64,000 nt of DNA from Paenibacillus hemerocallicola (GTDB lineage Bacteria; Bacillota; Bacilli; Paenibacillales; NBRC-103111): positions 1 through 64,000 of the forward strand of contig NZ_VDCQ01000005.1 in assembly GCF_006265175.1 (NCBI RefSeq). The letters run 5' to 3'. Made by a program: the position numbers and the translations under genes. The notes under the pieces are model-generated. The model had not been told where the DNA came from. It did no database searches and saw only the letters and a program-made list of their open reading frames with translations. Positions 23,974 through 32,642 of the stretch are shown in pieces (position 1 is the first letter of the stretch; each line of letters begins with the position of its first letter).

Positions 23974-25092
23974 TTATAAGCTGAACCGCTCGGGGTTGAA
24001 CGCTTGGAGCGGCAGTCCGGGCGCGACGCGCTCTTCCAGCAGATCGGCCACGACTGCGGCGGTTGCCGGGCTTAGCAGGATGCCGTTGCGGTAATGTCCC
24101 GCCGCGAACAAGACGGAATCCGACACGCTCAGCCTGCCGAGCAGCGGGAAGCCGTCCTGAGTGGCGGGACGAAGACCGGCCCATTCGTGAAATGGGCGCA
24201 TGCCGCCGAGGAACGGGAACAGCTTGCCGTTCCAGCTTTCCAGCCGGGCGATGCCGCGTCTCGTCACGGTCGTCTCGAAGCCGGCGATATCCTCGGAAGC
24301 GCCGCATACAAGCGTTCCGTTCCGTTTGCCCACGACATAGCCTTGACTGCAAAATACCATGTGGCGAACCGGCATATCCGGTGTTTCGTAGGCGCATATT
24401 TGTCCGCGAATCGGATAGATGGGGATCGCCATGCCGAATACGGATTCCATCAGTCCGGCCCATGCTCCATTCGATACGACTAACGTGTCTCCGCGATACG
24501 TTTCGCCGGTCGAGGCGGCTTGAACCTCGACTCCGTCCCGCCATCTCGTAATATCGATCCGCTCCAAGCCGTCGCGAATCGACACGCCGGTCCGTCTGCA
24601 TGCCTCTTCGAGCGCCTTGACATAGCCTGGCGCGTACACGTGGGATTCTCCGGGATAGCGCAGAGCGCCGATCGCTTCGGGTGCGATGAAAGGCTCCAGC
24701 TTCCGCAGCTCAGCCGAGTCCAGCAGCTCGCTTGCGGCGTCATGCTCGTCCTGCCAAAGCTTGCGGGACTTCATGGCGAGCATGTCTGCCTCATGATACA
24801 TCACATACAGGCTTCCGGTTGCCGAATATTCGAAGTCGAGACCGGAAGCTTCTTTGACGGCAAGCTGCCATTCGGGATACAAGAGCAAGCTTTGCAAGCA
24901 TAGCCGGAAAAACGGGTCAGGCTCCTCCACGTTTTCGGAGTAGGGGGCGAGCATGCCGGCCGCCGCGCCGGAAGCTTGGCCGCCGCATTTGCCCATCTCC
25001 AGTACGGTGACGGCGAAACCGCGCCGCTTCAGCTCGAAAGCGCACGACAAGCCGATAACGCCGCCGCCGAGTACCATTACGTGTTGTGTCAT
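23974..25092 (-). CDS. thiO: Glycine oxidase ThiO
   Basis: ThiO is an FAD enzyme that oxidises glycine to the iminoacetate used to form the thiazole ring. The 372-aa protein has the dinucleotide fold VLGGGVIGLSCAFELKRRGF at the start, then QASGAAAGMLAPYSE, and a C-terminal FAD segment LFAAGHYRNGILLSPATA typical of ThiO. It sits between thiG and thiD, which supports the thiamine role rather than another amino-acid oxidase. Confidence 0.93.
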   Translation of the reverse strand: MTQHVMVLGGGVIGLSCAFELKRRGFAVTVLEMGKCGGQASGAAAGMLAPYSENVEEPDPFFRLCLQSLLLYPEWQLAVKEASGLDFEYSATGSLYVMYHEADMLAMKSRKLWQDEHDAASELLDSAELRKLEPFIAPEAIGALRYPGESHVYAPGYVKALEEACRRTGVSIRDGLERIDITRWRDGVEVQAASTGETYRGDTLVVSNGAWAGLMESVFGMAIPIYPIRGQICAYETPDMPVRHMVFCSQGYVVGKRNGTLVCGASEDIAGFETTVTRRGIARLESWNGKLFPFLGGMRPFHEWAGLRPATQDGFPLLGRLSVSDSVLFAAGHYRNGILLSPATAAVVADLLEERVAPGLPLQAFNPERFSL

Positions 25093-25141
25093 GATCAGAC
25101 CAGCTTTCTTGTTGTTGAATGGAAGATGCTTCTGTCGCGAT

Positions 25142-25930
25142 TTATTTGTTCGGATTCGAGATCAGCTGCTCCAAACCGCTGCTCGCGGAAGCATACCGCT
25201 TCTTCGGAATGCGCCCGGCCAAGTAAGATAGACGTCCTGCCTCGATCGCCAGCTTCATCGCGAGCGCCATGCGGACCGGATCTTTCGCTTTGGCGACCGG
25301 CGTATTCATGAGGATGCCGTCTACGCCAAGCTCCATGGCTTGTACGACATCCTGCGCCGAGCCGAGCCCGGCGTCGACGATAACAGGAACGGACGCTTCC
25401 TCTACGATCAAGCCGATATTATAAGGATTCAGAATGCCGAGGCCGGTGCCGATCGGAGCTCCGCCAGGCATAACCGCCGCCGCTCCGGCCTCTTCCAGCC
25501 GTTTGCACAGAATAGGGTCGTCCGATGTATAAGGAAGCACGACGAAGCCTTCGGATGCGAGCTGCTCCGTCGCTTTTAACGTTTCGATCGGGTCGGGGAG
25601 CAGCGTCTTCTCGTTGGCGCTGATTTCCACCTTGATCCAGCTGCCGATGCCCGAGGCGCGGGCCAGTCTCGCGATCCGTACCGCTTCATCGGCCGTGCGG
25701 GCGCCGGACGTATTCGGCAAGTAAGTGAACGATTTGCCTTCGAAATGCTGTAAAATCGCATCCTCCTCGGGCGCATCCAGATTGATACGGCGAATCGCGA
25801 ACGTCAGCACCTGCGCACCGGACGATTCGATTGCCGCATTTTGCACGAACGGGTTCGGATATCTGCCGGTGCCGAGGAAAAACCGGGAATTCAGCGCCGT
25901 GCCGCCGATGACGAGTTGATCCAATTGCAT
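25142..25930 (-). CDS. thiG: Thiazole synthase ThiG
   Basis: ThiG condenses deoxyxylulose phosphate, dehydroglycine and ThiS thiocarboxylate into thiazole phosphate. The 262-aa protein has [12 protein letters not shown], the Schiff-base lysine region GSWIKVEIS near residue 95, and the phosphate-binding [20 protein letters not shown]. The ATG at 25930 ([10 protein letters not shown]) is chosen; a TTG at 25954 would overlap thiS. It follows thiS by 7 bp. Confidence 0.95.
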   Translation of the reverse strand: MQLDQLVIGGTALNSRFFLGTGRYPNPFVQNAAIESSGAQVLTFAIRRINLDAPEEDAILQHFEGKSFTYLPNTSGARTADEAVRIARLARASGIGSWIKVEISANEKTLLPDPIETLKATEQLASEGFVVLPYTSDDPILCKRLEEAGAAAVMPGGAPIGTGLGILNPYNIGLIVEEASVPVIVDAGLGSAQDVVQAMELGVDGILMNTPVAKAKDPVRMALAMKLAIEAGRLSYLAGRIPKKRYASASSGLEQLISNPNK

Positions 25931-25937
25931 AACGTGT

Positions 25938-26135
25938 TCAGCCTCCTCCGACAAAATGGACTAGCTCTATGTTCAGGCCTTCACGAAGCACCGTCGCTTC
26001 CCATGCCTCTCTCGGGACGATCGTACCGTCGATTTCGACGACGACCATTTTTTGCTCCAGACCGTATGAGCGCAGCAAGTCATGCACCGTGCCCGATTCG
26101 AACGAGCGGGGTTGTCCGTTGACGATTAGGTTCAT
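25938..26135 (-). CDS. thiS: Sulfur carrier protein ThiS
   Basis: This 65-aa ubiquitin-fold protein begins [12 protein letters not shown] and ends with the diagnostic Gly-Gly (VHFVGGG), although one extra Gly follows the usual pattern; its C-terminus is adenylated by ThiF and converted to a thiocarboxylate. It lies between thiE and thiG, as usual. Confidence 0.93.
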   Translation of the reverse strand: MNLIVNGQPRSFESGTVHDLLRSYGLEQKMVVVEIDGTIVPREAWEATVLREGLNIELVHFVGGG

Positions 26136-26159
26136 ATGCTATTGCCTCCAGGTTTGCAT

Positions 26160-26810
26160 TTATCGCGACGGCCGGGTGCGAAGCTGTGCGTTGGACGCAT
26201 TGATTTTGGCGAGAAACGATTTGCACGTTCCGACGATGTCGGGGCTGCCGACAATTTCGCTGATGGCGCAAATGCGCGTCGCTCCCGCTTCGAGCACCTG
26301 ATCCACATTGTGCAGCTTGATGCCCCCGATCGCAACGAAAGGGATGCCGATTTCGGCCGCAACTTGACTCACATATGCGGTCGTAACCGGAGCAACGACG
26401 TCTTCCTTGCTCTTCGTCGGAAATATGGGACCGACTCCGATATAGTCCGCTCCGTCCAGCTCGGCTTGACGGGCTTCCTCGATCGCGTGCGTAGAGATGC
26501 CGATTATTTTATCGCCGACGATTTTGCGGGCATCTGCCAGCGGAAGATCGTCTTGGCCGAGATGGATGCCGTCGGCATCGACAGCAAGCGCGATATCGAT
26601 ATGATCGTTAACGATAAATGTCGTACCGTAACGCCGCGTCAGCTCGCGGAGCGCCTTTGCTTTTGCCAGAACTTCGCGCTTTGGGCTTTTTTTGTCGCGC
26701 AGCTGGATGATATCGCAGCCGCCTTGAATCGCTTCTTCCATCACTTCCAGCATCGTCCGGCCGGGATGGAATTGTTCGCCGGTAATCGCGTACAGCTTGA
26801 AATCTTTCAT
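26160..26810 (-). CDS. thiE: Thiamine phosphate synthase
   Basis: ThiE joins HMP-PP and thiazole phosphate. The 216-aa TIM barrel shows IQLRDKKSPKREVL, FIVNDHIDIALAVDADGIHL, GQDDLPLADARKIVG and the phosphate-binding YIGVGPIFPTKSKED, FVAIGGI. ATG 26810 (MKDFKLYAITGE) is chosen because AAGGAGGAT precedes it; the frame stays open much further upstream, into thiF, without start signals. Confidence 0.95.
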   Translation of the reverse strand: MKDFKLYAITGEQFHPGRTMLEVMEEAIQGGCDIIQLRDKKSPKREVLAKAKALRELTRRYGTTFIVNDHIDIALAVDADGIHLGQDDLPLADARKIVGDKIIGISTHAIEEARQAELDGADYIGVGPIFPTKSKEDVVAPVTTAYVSQVAAEIGIPFVAIGGIKLHNVDQVLEAGATRICAISEIVGSPDIVGTCKSFLAKINASNAQLRTRPSR

Positions 26811-26839
26811 TGCGTTATCCTCCTTGGATCGTGCCATGG

Positions 26840-27868
26840 TTATAATCCGATATACCGGGCATATAACGTTTTCGCCCGCACCGGGTCTTCCGTGCCTTGA
26901 ATCAGCACCCTGCCGTCGGGAAACAGGACGAGTCTTTCGCCTTCCGGAAGCTCCGCTTTCAATAGAAACGGATTCGTCTGTACGATCGAGACGGCTTCCA
27001 GCTTTTCCCGCCAAACGGCCAGGTCGAATGAGGAACGCGCCCGGATCTGGATCGTTTCCCGTCCGCACAGCGAAGTAAAGTCGTTGCCGGCTTCGTCATG
27101 CTCCAACGCAGGGTAATGGCTGCCGCTGCATACGGGGCAATCCGGCCGGGAAGGGGGAAGCTTCATCTCGTAATAGTGATTGTGCCATACGTCCATCGTG
27201 ACGAGACTTTTCCTGCGCGCCGCGTGATCCCCGACCAAATATTTGATCGCTTCCACCGCTTGATAGGAAGCTACGATATCGACGATGGGCGCAATGACCC
27301 CGATCGTATCGCATGTTTCTCCGGAACCTTCCGTCGGTTGGATCAGGCAGCGCAAGCACGCCGTATGTCCCGGTACGAAAATGGCGCTCATGCCGCGGGA
27401 GGAGACCGAGCCGCCGTAAACGAATGGAATGCCGTGCTTGTAGCAGGCGTCGTTCAGAATATATCGGGTCTGGAAATTGTCCGTGCCGTCCAGGGCGAGA
27501 TCGATGCCTTCGAGCAGATTTTCGATATTGCCCGGGGACACATCGGCGACGATATCCTCCAGCTTGATTCCGGAGTTGATCTTGGCCAGCCGCCGACGGG
27601 CCGCGACCGCCTTCGGTATCGACTCCGCCGCATCGTCCTCGTCATACAGCATTTGCCGCTGCAAATTGCTCGCTTCGACGTAATCGCGGTCGACGAACCG
27701 GACCGTGCCGACACCGGCACGCACCATATGATTGGCCAGGACGGTGCCGAGCGCGCCCATGCCGACGATGAGAACGGACCGCTCGGCCAGCTTCCGCTGC
27801 CCGTCGGGGCCGATCGGTTTGAACAGCATTTGCCGGGAATACCGGTTTGACGTTTCGTCCGCATGCAT
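26840..27868 (-). CDS. thiF: ThiF/MoeB/HesA-family adenylyltransferase
   Basis: The 342-aa E1-like enzyme adenylates the ThiS C-terminus. It has the ATP-binding loop LIVGMGALGTVLANHMVRAG, DRDYVEASNLQRQMLY, the Asp of ALDGTDNFQTRYILND, and a zinc-type pair CPVCSGSHYP. As first gene of the riboswitch operon it is most likely ThiF; MoeB is the alternative by sequence alone. Confidence 0.9.
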   Translation of the reverse strand: MHADETSNRYSRQMLFKPIGPDGQRKLAERSVLIVGMGALGTVLANHMVRAGVGTVRFVDRDYVEASNLQRQMLYDEDDAAESIPKAVAARRRLAKINSGIKLEDIVADVSPGNIENLLEGIDLALDGTDNFQTRYILNDACYKHGIPFVYGGSVSSRGMSAIFVPGHTACLRCLIQPTEGSGETCDTIGVIAPIVDIVASYQAVEAIKYLVGDHAARRKSLVTMDVWHNHYYEMKLPPSRPDCPVCSGSHYPALEHDEAGNDFTSLCGRETIQIRARSSFDLAVWREKLEAVSIVQTNPFLLKAELPEGERLVLFPDGRVLIQGTEDPVRAKTLYARYIGL

Positions 27869-27903
27869 AACGGCCTATCAACCTCCAAAACATCGGATAA
27901 ATG

Positions 27904-27927
27904 AAAAAAACCGCCCGTTAGGGCGGT
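27904..27927 (-). terminator. Riboswitch-controlled terminator of the thi operon leader
   Basis: On the minus strand ACCGCCC-TAAC-GGGCGGT is followed by seven T residues, between the TPP aptamer and thiF. This fits TPP-induced premature termination. Confidence 0.85.
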
Positions 27928-27971
27928 GCGCGTTCGACGCTCGATCGAATAAGGTCAAGTATCGGATTGCG

Positions 27972-28067
27972 GCACCACTTCCCTACGCTGGTATGACTCC
28001 AGATCAGGTTCAAAGGGTCCGAAGGTCTCATCCTTCATCTCAGCCCGCATTTCGGGCACCCCCAGTG
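27972..28067 (-). ncRNA. TPP riboswitch (THI element)
   Basis: The minus strand contains the conserved aptamer pieces: ACTGGGGGTGCCC, GGGCTGAGATG, ACCTGATCTGGA, then TACCAGCGTAGGGAAGTGG. It sits between the promoter and the terminator ahead of thiF, and would shut down the thiamine operon when TPP is abundant. Confidence 0.97.
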
Positions 28068-28092
28068 ATCGTATCGATTCGGTTCATTCTTC

Positions 28093-28121
28093 ACATTACA
28101 ATGATCGCGTTGTTTTGTCAA
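28093..28121 (-). promoter_or_regulatory. Promoter of the thi operon
   Basis: On the minus strand a perfect TTGACA (28116-28121) and TAATGT (28093-28098) are 17 bp apart, just upstream of the TPP aptamer. Confidence 0.75.
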
Positions 28122-28201
28122 CGACGGCGGGGCTTGACGGGTTTGAAGCCACCATTGTGCGGACACCCTCGAAGGCGGTATCAGTCCCTCATCCGGTCCA
28201 C

Positions 28202-28230
28202 TTGACGTTGGTACGGGGGGAGGGTATCAT
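28202..28230 (+). promoter_or_regulatory. csoR promoter with G-tract operator-like sequence
   Basis: TTGACG (28202-28207) and TATCAT (28225-28230) are 17 bp apart. The spacer holds GTACGGGGGGAGGGTAT, the G-tract pattern typical of CsoR binding sites (GTA-rich ends around a G run), which suggests autoregulation. Confidence 0.6.
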
Positions 28231-28256
28231 ACATATATAGAAGGAGGTCGAATTCC

Positions 28257-28598
28257 ATGAACGATAAATCAACGATACATCAAGCGGACGATGCTTGTTC
28301 CCATACGGATGGAGCGGATGGACGAAAAAGCCATCATTCCGACAAGCTGAAGGGCAATTTGACAACCCGGCTTAACCGGATCGAAGGGCAAATTCGCGGC
28401 GTGAAGGGGTTAATCGAGAAAGATACGTACTGCGACGACGTGCTGAATCAGATCGCGGCGATCCAGGCGGCGCTGAACGGAGTCGGCAAGCTGCTGCTCG
28501 AAGGCCATCTGAAATCGTGCGTAGTCGACCGGATCCGGGAAGGCGACCAGGATATTATCGACGAGCTGCTGGTGACGGTAAACAAATTAATGAAATAA
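28257..28598 (+). CDS. csoR: Copper-sensing repressor CsoR (DUF156 family)
   Basis: The 113-aa all-helical repressor has RLNRIEGQIRGVKGLIEKDT, then the Cu(I) ligands Cys in TYCDDVLNQI and His/Cys in LLLEGHLKSCV, the CsoR Cys-His-Cys pattern. The N-terminal 30 residues (with HSHH-like CSHTDGADGRKSHHSD) are a variable His-rich extension. It likely represses copA (18381), although the two are not adjacent. AAGGAGG precedes the start. Confidence 0.92.
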   Translation: MNDKSTIHQADDACSHTDGADGRKSHHSDKLKGNLTTRLNRIEGQIRGVKGLIEKDTYCDDVLNQIAAIQAALNGVGKLLLEGHLKSCVVDRIREGDQDIIDELLVTVNKLMK

Positions 28599-28604
28599 AT
28601 GAGG

Positions 28605-28642
28605 AAAACCCGCTTCCCGGGTGTGAGGGAGGCGGGTTTTTT
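28605..28642 (+). terminator. Intrinsic terminator of csoR
   Basis: AAAACCCGC (28605-28613) pairs with GCGGGTTTT (28632-28640), extended inside by CCC/GGG, and followed by further T. Confidence 0.87.
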
Positions 28643-28674
28643 AACGGGCTTATTGTCGTCTCGGCACAAATAAT

Positions 28675-28727
28675 ACACACTAAATATAAAAATAACCTAT
28701 TTAAAACACACTAAATTATGTTATAGT
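28675..28727 (+). promoter_or_regulatory. gapB regulatory region: direct repeats and a CcpN-like site
   Basis: ACACACTAAAT occurs twice, at 28675-28685 and 28706-28716, exactly 31 bp apart (three helical turns). Directly after the second copy TATGTTATAGT (28717-28727) matches 10 of 11 positions of the CcpN consensus TRTGHYATAYW (from memory) and includes a plausible -10 TATAGT. Confidence 0.5.
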
Positions 28728-28769
28728 ACGTATTATAAATACTTTTATTCGTTGAGGAGGGCTTTTGCG

Positions 28770-29804
28770 ATGACCATCGGAACTGGCATTAACGGACTGG
28801 GAAGAATCGGCCGGCTGTTGATCCGCCGCGCTTTTGACGAGGGAAGCTTGGATATACGGGTCGTGAATGCTTCCCATCCGGCGCCGTCTATAGCCCATTT
28901 GCTCAAATACGATACGGTGCACGGACGCTGGGACGCCGATATCGCTACAAACAACGGAGACCTCGTCATTAACGGGAAGGCGGTAAAAGTAATTTCCGAG
29001 CGCGATCCGGGCCTGATCCCATGGGGGGATTTGGGAGTCGGTCTCGTGTTGGACGCTACCGGAAAGTTTACGGACCGGGAGAGCGCGTCCAACCATATGA
29101 AAGGCGGAGCCGAGCGGGTTATCATTACGTCGCCGGGCAAGGACATGGATTTGACGGTAGTCATGGGAGCGAACGATCATCTATATGACCCGTCGAGGCA
29201 CCGGATCATATCCGCGGCTTCCTGTACGACGAACTGCGTCGCGCCCGTATTGCGCATGCTTGACGAGCTGTTCGGGGTGAGGAGGGCTTGGATTACGACG
29301 GTGCACGCTTACACGAACGATCAAAATCATATGGACAATCCGCATAAAGATTTGCGCCGCGCCAGGGCGTGCACCCAATCGATCGTTCCGACAACGACCG
29401 GAGTCGGCAAAGCGCTATCCGGCGTTCTTCCTCATCTGGCTCCTGTCGTAGAAGGAGTGTCCCTGCGTGTCCCGGTGCCGAACGTATCGCTTGCCGATAT
29501 GACGGTCGAGCTCGGAGAGACTGTAAATCGCGAAGCGGCGGCGGCGGCGCTGAAGAAGGCGGCAGCTGGCGAAGCCTACTCGGCGTACGTCAACTGGAGC
29601 GAGGAACCTCTAGTATCGGCCGACTACATCGGGTGCGACAAATCGGCGACAATTGACGGACTTTCCATGGCGGCATCCGGCAATCAGCTGAAGCTGCTCG
29701 CCTGGTACGACAATGAATGGGGGTATGCTTGCCGGGTCATCGATGCGGCTGTTATGACGGTGCATTCCGTAAAGGCGTCCCCGATCGCTCAAGCCGTTAT
29801 TTAG
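28770..29804 (+). CDS. gapB: Glyceraldehyde-3-phosphate dehydrogenase, GapB-type (gluconeogenic)
   Basis: The 344-aa enzyme interconverts glyceraldehyde-3-phosphate and 1,3-bisphosphoglycerate. It has GINGLGRIGRLLIRRAF, the catalytic Cys in SAASCTTNCVAPVL, TTVHAYTNDQNHMDNPHKDL and WYDNEWGYACRV. NASHPAPSIAHLLKYDTVHG resembles B. subtilis GapB (NASYSAETLAH) rather than GapA, pointing to an NADP-preferring gluconeogenic form. GAGGAGG precedes ATG 28770. The final base of its stop (TAG) belongs to the inserted IS element. Confidence 0.92.
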   Translation: MTIGTGINGLGRIGRLLIRRAFDEGSLDIRVVNASHPAPSIAHLLKYDTVHGRWDADIATNNGDLVINGKAVKVISERDPGLIPWGDLGVGLVLDATGKFTDRESASNHMKGGAERVIITSPGKDMDLTVVMGANDHLYDPSRHRIISAASCTTNCVAPVLRMLDELFGVRRAWITTVHAYTNDQNHMDNPHKDLRRARACTQSIVPTTTGVGKALSGVLPHLAPVVEGVSLRVPVPNVSLADMTVELGETVNREAAAAALKKAAAGEAYSAYVNWSEEPLVSADYIGCDKSATIDGLSMAASGNQLKLLAWYDNEWGYACRVIDAAVMTVHSVKASPIAQAVI

Positions 29805-29854
29805 AGCGTGTCTTCAAACTATAAAATCACCATAAAACATGGTAAACTTATCCT

Positions 29855-30229
29855 ATGAGAAGACGATACGAGATACGCGACGATCAATGGGATCAAATCA
29901 AAGACTTGCTTCCACCTGAGCGAAAACGTCAAGGTGGACGAATTGCGAAAGATAACCGCATGATGCTAAATGCGATGCTTTGGGTAGCACGCTCGGGAGC
30001 CCCATGGAGGGATTTGCCCGAACATTATGGTTCTTGGAAAACGGTGTACACACGCTTCCGCCGTTGGCAGATGGCGGGAATATGGGATCAAATTCTGAAA
30101 CATGTGTCCATATCTCCTGATTTCGAAAACATTATGATCGATGCTACCATCGTTCGCGTCCACCAACATGGCGCGGGTGCAAAAGGGGGCAGCAATTCCA
30201 GGCCATCGGACGCTCCAGAGGAGGAATAA
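29855..30229 (+). CDS. IS5-family transposase, first frame (orfA)
   Basis: The 124-aa product starts MRRRYEIRDDQWDQIKDLLP and includes MLWVARSGAPWRDLPEHYGS and the first catalytic Asp in IMIDATIVRVHQHG, all typical of the IS427 group. It ends with a stop shortly after an A4G5 run (30181-30189), where a -1 shift would enter orfB and make the full transposase. Confidence 0.9.
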   Translation: MRRRYEIRDDQWDQIKDLLPPERKRQGGRIAKDNRMMLNAMLWVARSGAPWRDLPEHYGSWKTVYTRFRRWQMAGIWDQILKHVSISPDFENIMIDATIVRVHQHGAGAKGGSNSRPSDAPEEE

Positions 30230-30618
30230 CGACCAAAATCCATGCCATTGTGGATGCGCTGGGTAATCCGTTGCGCTTTGACCTGACTGCTGGAAATAGT
30301 CACGACTGTGTAAAAGGATTTGAAATGCCTCAAGAGATGGATCTCGCCGGCAAGACTGTCATTGCAGATCGAGGTTATGACATGAACAACATTTTGGAAC
30401 TCATTGTGAAGCAACAAGCGACCGCGGTCATTCCGAGTCGCAAACACCGCAAAGTTCAGCGAACATGCGATTGGTGGCTCTACAAAGAACGCCATCTGGT
30501 GGAATGTTTATTCAACAAGCTCAAACATTATCGCAGGTTGGCTACTCGATATGATAAGCTTTCCTGCACTTTTGCGGCCTTTTTATCTTTGGCCTCTATT
30601 TTGCTATGGCTAAATTAG
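30181..30618 (+). CDS. IS5-family transposase, second frame (orfB)
   Basis: Frame -1 relative to orfA gives AIGRSRGGITTKIHAIVDAL, then KTVIADRGYDMN (second Asp) and KERHLVECLFNKLKHYRRLA (the E of the DDE triad in the Y-(2)-R-(3)-E-type region), ending SLASILLWLN. The first ATG is at 30250, but homology begins upstream near the A4G5 run, so it is normally made by frameshifting. Confidence 0.88.
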   Translation, partial: KRGQQFQAIGRSRGGITTKIHAIVDALGNPLRFDLTAGNSHDCVKGFEMPQEMDLAGKTVIADRGYDMNNILELIVKQQATAVIPSRKHRKVQRTCDWWLYKERHLVECLFNKLKHYRRLATRYDKLSCTFAAFLSLASILLWLN

Positions 30619-30818
30619 GTTTGAAGACACACTCTAAGGAAATTGCGCGGCGCGGCTTTGCAAATGGAGACCCTCGCGGGAGTGTCAGCACGTTTTACTT
30701 TGCGGCAAAGATGAGCCAATTGAGGAAGAAGGGAAAGGCTGCCGGACTCGCTGGGAAAAGCGGTCCGGCAACTTGCGCATGTATGGGAAAGAAACAATCG
30801 CTCGCCATCGACGGGGCG

Positions 30819-30845
30819 GGCATGGATGAGCAGCCCATCCATGCC
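30819..30845. terminator. Hairpin between the IS element and the histidine kinase gene
   Basis: GGCATGGATG pairs perfectly with CATCCATGCC, with only a short GGCTTTT afterwards. It may be the original terminator of gapB before the IS inserted. The rest of 30635-30902 shows no gene. Confidence 0.35.
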
Positions 30846-30902
30846 GGCTTTTGGTTATCGTTCAACCATTTCACCTGGCTTAAAAGGGGGAATTCCGTCA
30901 TC

Positions 30903-32642
30903 TCAGCAGGGCAATATGATCTCAATTTTCGTGCCTTGCCACACTTTGGACTGCACATGGATTTCGCCGCCGTGTGCTTCCACGATGGTTTTGGCGATGC
31001 TCATTCCGAGTCCGGAGCCATCCGTCGATTCTTCAGTATTCGTTCCCCGGTAGTAGCGATTAAACAAATGATTCAGTGTTTCCTCGTCCATCCCTTTGCC
31101 ATTATCAATTACTCGGATGTATGCCTTGTCGTTCATCATGCCGACAGAGACGGTGACGACCACGCCCGGTGGGTTATGCTTTACGGCGTTGGACAGCAGG
31201 TTGTCCATCAGCCTCCGTAGCCAGGTCTCATCTGCCTTTGCCAGTAGGGGACGCTCATCCCCAATGTAGAGAAACTGATACCCGGACATCGTGACATCGT
31301 TGACGTACTTCAGTACGGAGCAGCGAACCAGCTCATCCAAATCCATCTTTCGAAGCTCCATGATTGAATCTCCCTGCTTGAGCTGATGAATCATAGCAAA
31401 GTCGGAAATCAGCTCAAGCATATATTCCCCCTTTTCCCGAATCGTCGATCCCATGATTCGCATCTCCTCGTGACTCCATTGTTCAGGCAAGCTCTCCAGC
31501 ATATACCCATAGCCTTGAATTGTGGCCAGGGGCGTGCGCAGATCGTGTGAAATTCCCGACATCCACTCCGCTTGCGCCTTCTCCAGCCTCTCGCGCTCCT
31601 TCTCGGTTTGCGCCAATTGATGGGCCATCTGATAGAAGGATTGAATCACTTCCTTATAGAGCCTGTAGCAGATTCGCATCATGCCGTTGCGGCGGAATAC
31701 CTTGCGCATGTCCTTGGCGGTCAGTACCTGGTCGTACTGTCCCCGGCCCATACGTTCGAACCAGCCTGCGAACAGAATCAACGGCTGACCGTAGCGATAG
31801 CCATGCCAGATGGAGATCGGCAGCGCTAAGAGCAGGATCAGAACTGTAATCCAGACGAGTCCACGCGTTGCCTTTTCCATCACAGGATGCTTCAGAGGGG
31901 CTCCCGCTGCATGGGGTGTATAGAGAATCCACGTCATTCCGCTCAGCTTGTCCCGATGGGCGACAATATTCGTATCATAGTTGCTGGGCGATTGCTGGAT
32001 GGCCAGGATATCCAGCTGTCGATACGCCTTCTGCACGTATGTTCTATCGCCGATGCCTTGTACGATTTGGCTCTCGGGGTCGATCACCTGCAGATAGCTG
32101 CCGGTTTCGAGCAGCCGCCGGTCCAAGTGGGAAACCGCTTCGCTACGCACGATTCCATGCTGCCCGTAGGCATCAAACCAGGCTACGAGCTGGTCAAGGT
32201 CAGGACTAGGATAGCCCAGCATATACAGAAGCGGGTCTTGGAAAGCAAAATTAAGCTGAGTGTGTACGGCATACGTCCCAAACGTCCGTGTCTCTTGGAT
32301 ATCGAGCAGTTGAGCGATGGAGTAGGAGGCCGGCAGCGTATGATGGGGAGTTGTATTGACGGCGTAGATCACCTCTCCTTCGGCACTGATAACCTGAAGC
32401 CACATGCCTTTTTCCTCGATGAGCTTGTCCCACTCGGGGGTGATCTGAATCGTCCCGTCCTTGTAATGAGCTTCTTGAGCGATCTGTTGCAGGACGCCAA
32501 CCGGAAAGTTCCGGCGTATCTCATTACTCGTCATGTTCTGGAAAAACAAGACGCAGGCAAGTAGAGTAATAGCCACCATAAGCAGGGCATAAAAAATCAA
32601 TTGATACGTGAAGTGGAAGGCCATGCGCTGTTGGATCTTCAT
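30903..32642 (-). CDS. Sensor histidine kinase
   Basis: The 579-aa membrane kinase has a first membrane segment near residues 13-33, an extracellular sensor of about 230 residues, and a second segment WITVLILLLALPISIW near 270. Then follow a dimerisation/H-box SGISHDLRTPLATIQGYGYM, an N-box LMDNLLSNAVKH, G1 VIDNGKGMDEE and G2 DGSGLGMSIAKTIVEAHGG. Its start overlaps the response regulator stop (ATGA). The signal sensed is unknown. Confidence 0.95.
   Translation of the reverse strand: MKIQQRMAFHFTYQLIFYALLMVAITLLACVLFFQNMTSNEIRRNFPVGVLQQIAQEAHYKDGTIQITPEWDKLIEEKGMWLQVISAEGEVIYAVNTTPHHTLPASYSIAQLLDIQETRTFGTYAVHTQLNFAFQDPLLYMLGYPSPDLDQLVAWFDAYGQHGIVRSEAVSHLDRRLLETGSYLQVIDPESQIVQGIGDRTYVQKAYRQLDILAIQQSPSNYDTNIVAHRDKLSGMTWILYTPHAAGAPLKHPVMEKATRGLVWITVLILLLALPISIWHGYRYGQPLILFAGWFERMGRGQYDQVLTAKDMRKVFRRNGMMRICYRLYKEVIQSFYQMAHQLAQTEKERERLEKAQAEWMSGISHDLRTPLATIQGYGYMLESLPEQWSHEEMRIMGSTIREKGEYMLELISDFAMIHQLKQGDSIMELRKMDLDELVRCSVLKYVNDVTMSGYQFLYIGDERPLLAKADETWLRRLMDNLLSNAVKHNPPGVVVTVSVGMMNDKAYIRVIDNGKGMDEETLNHLFNRYYRGTNTEESTDGSGLGMSIAKTIVEAHGGEIHVQSKVWQGTKIEIILPC

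Larger units (their letters stand above)
29804..30634 (+). mobile_element. IS5-family insertion sequence (IS427-type), 831 bp
   Basis: The left end GAGCGTGTCTTCAAAC and the right end (reverse complement GAGTGTGTCTTCAAAC) differ by one base. They bracket a transposase in two overlapping frames. A 2-bp TA target duplication flanks it (29802-29803 and 30635-30636). The element lies in the stop codon of gapB. Confidence 0.92.
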
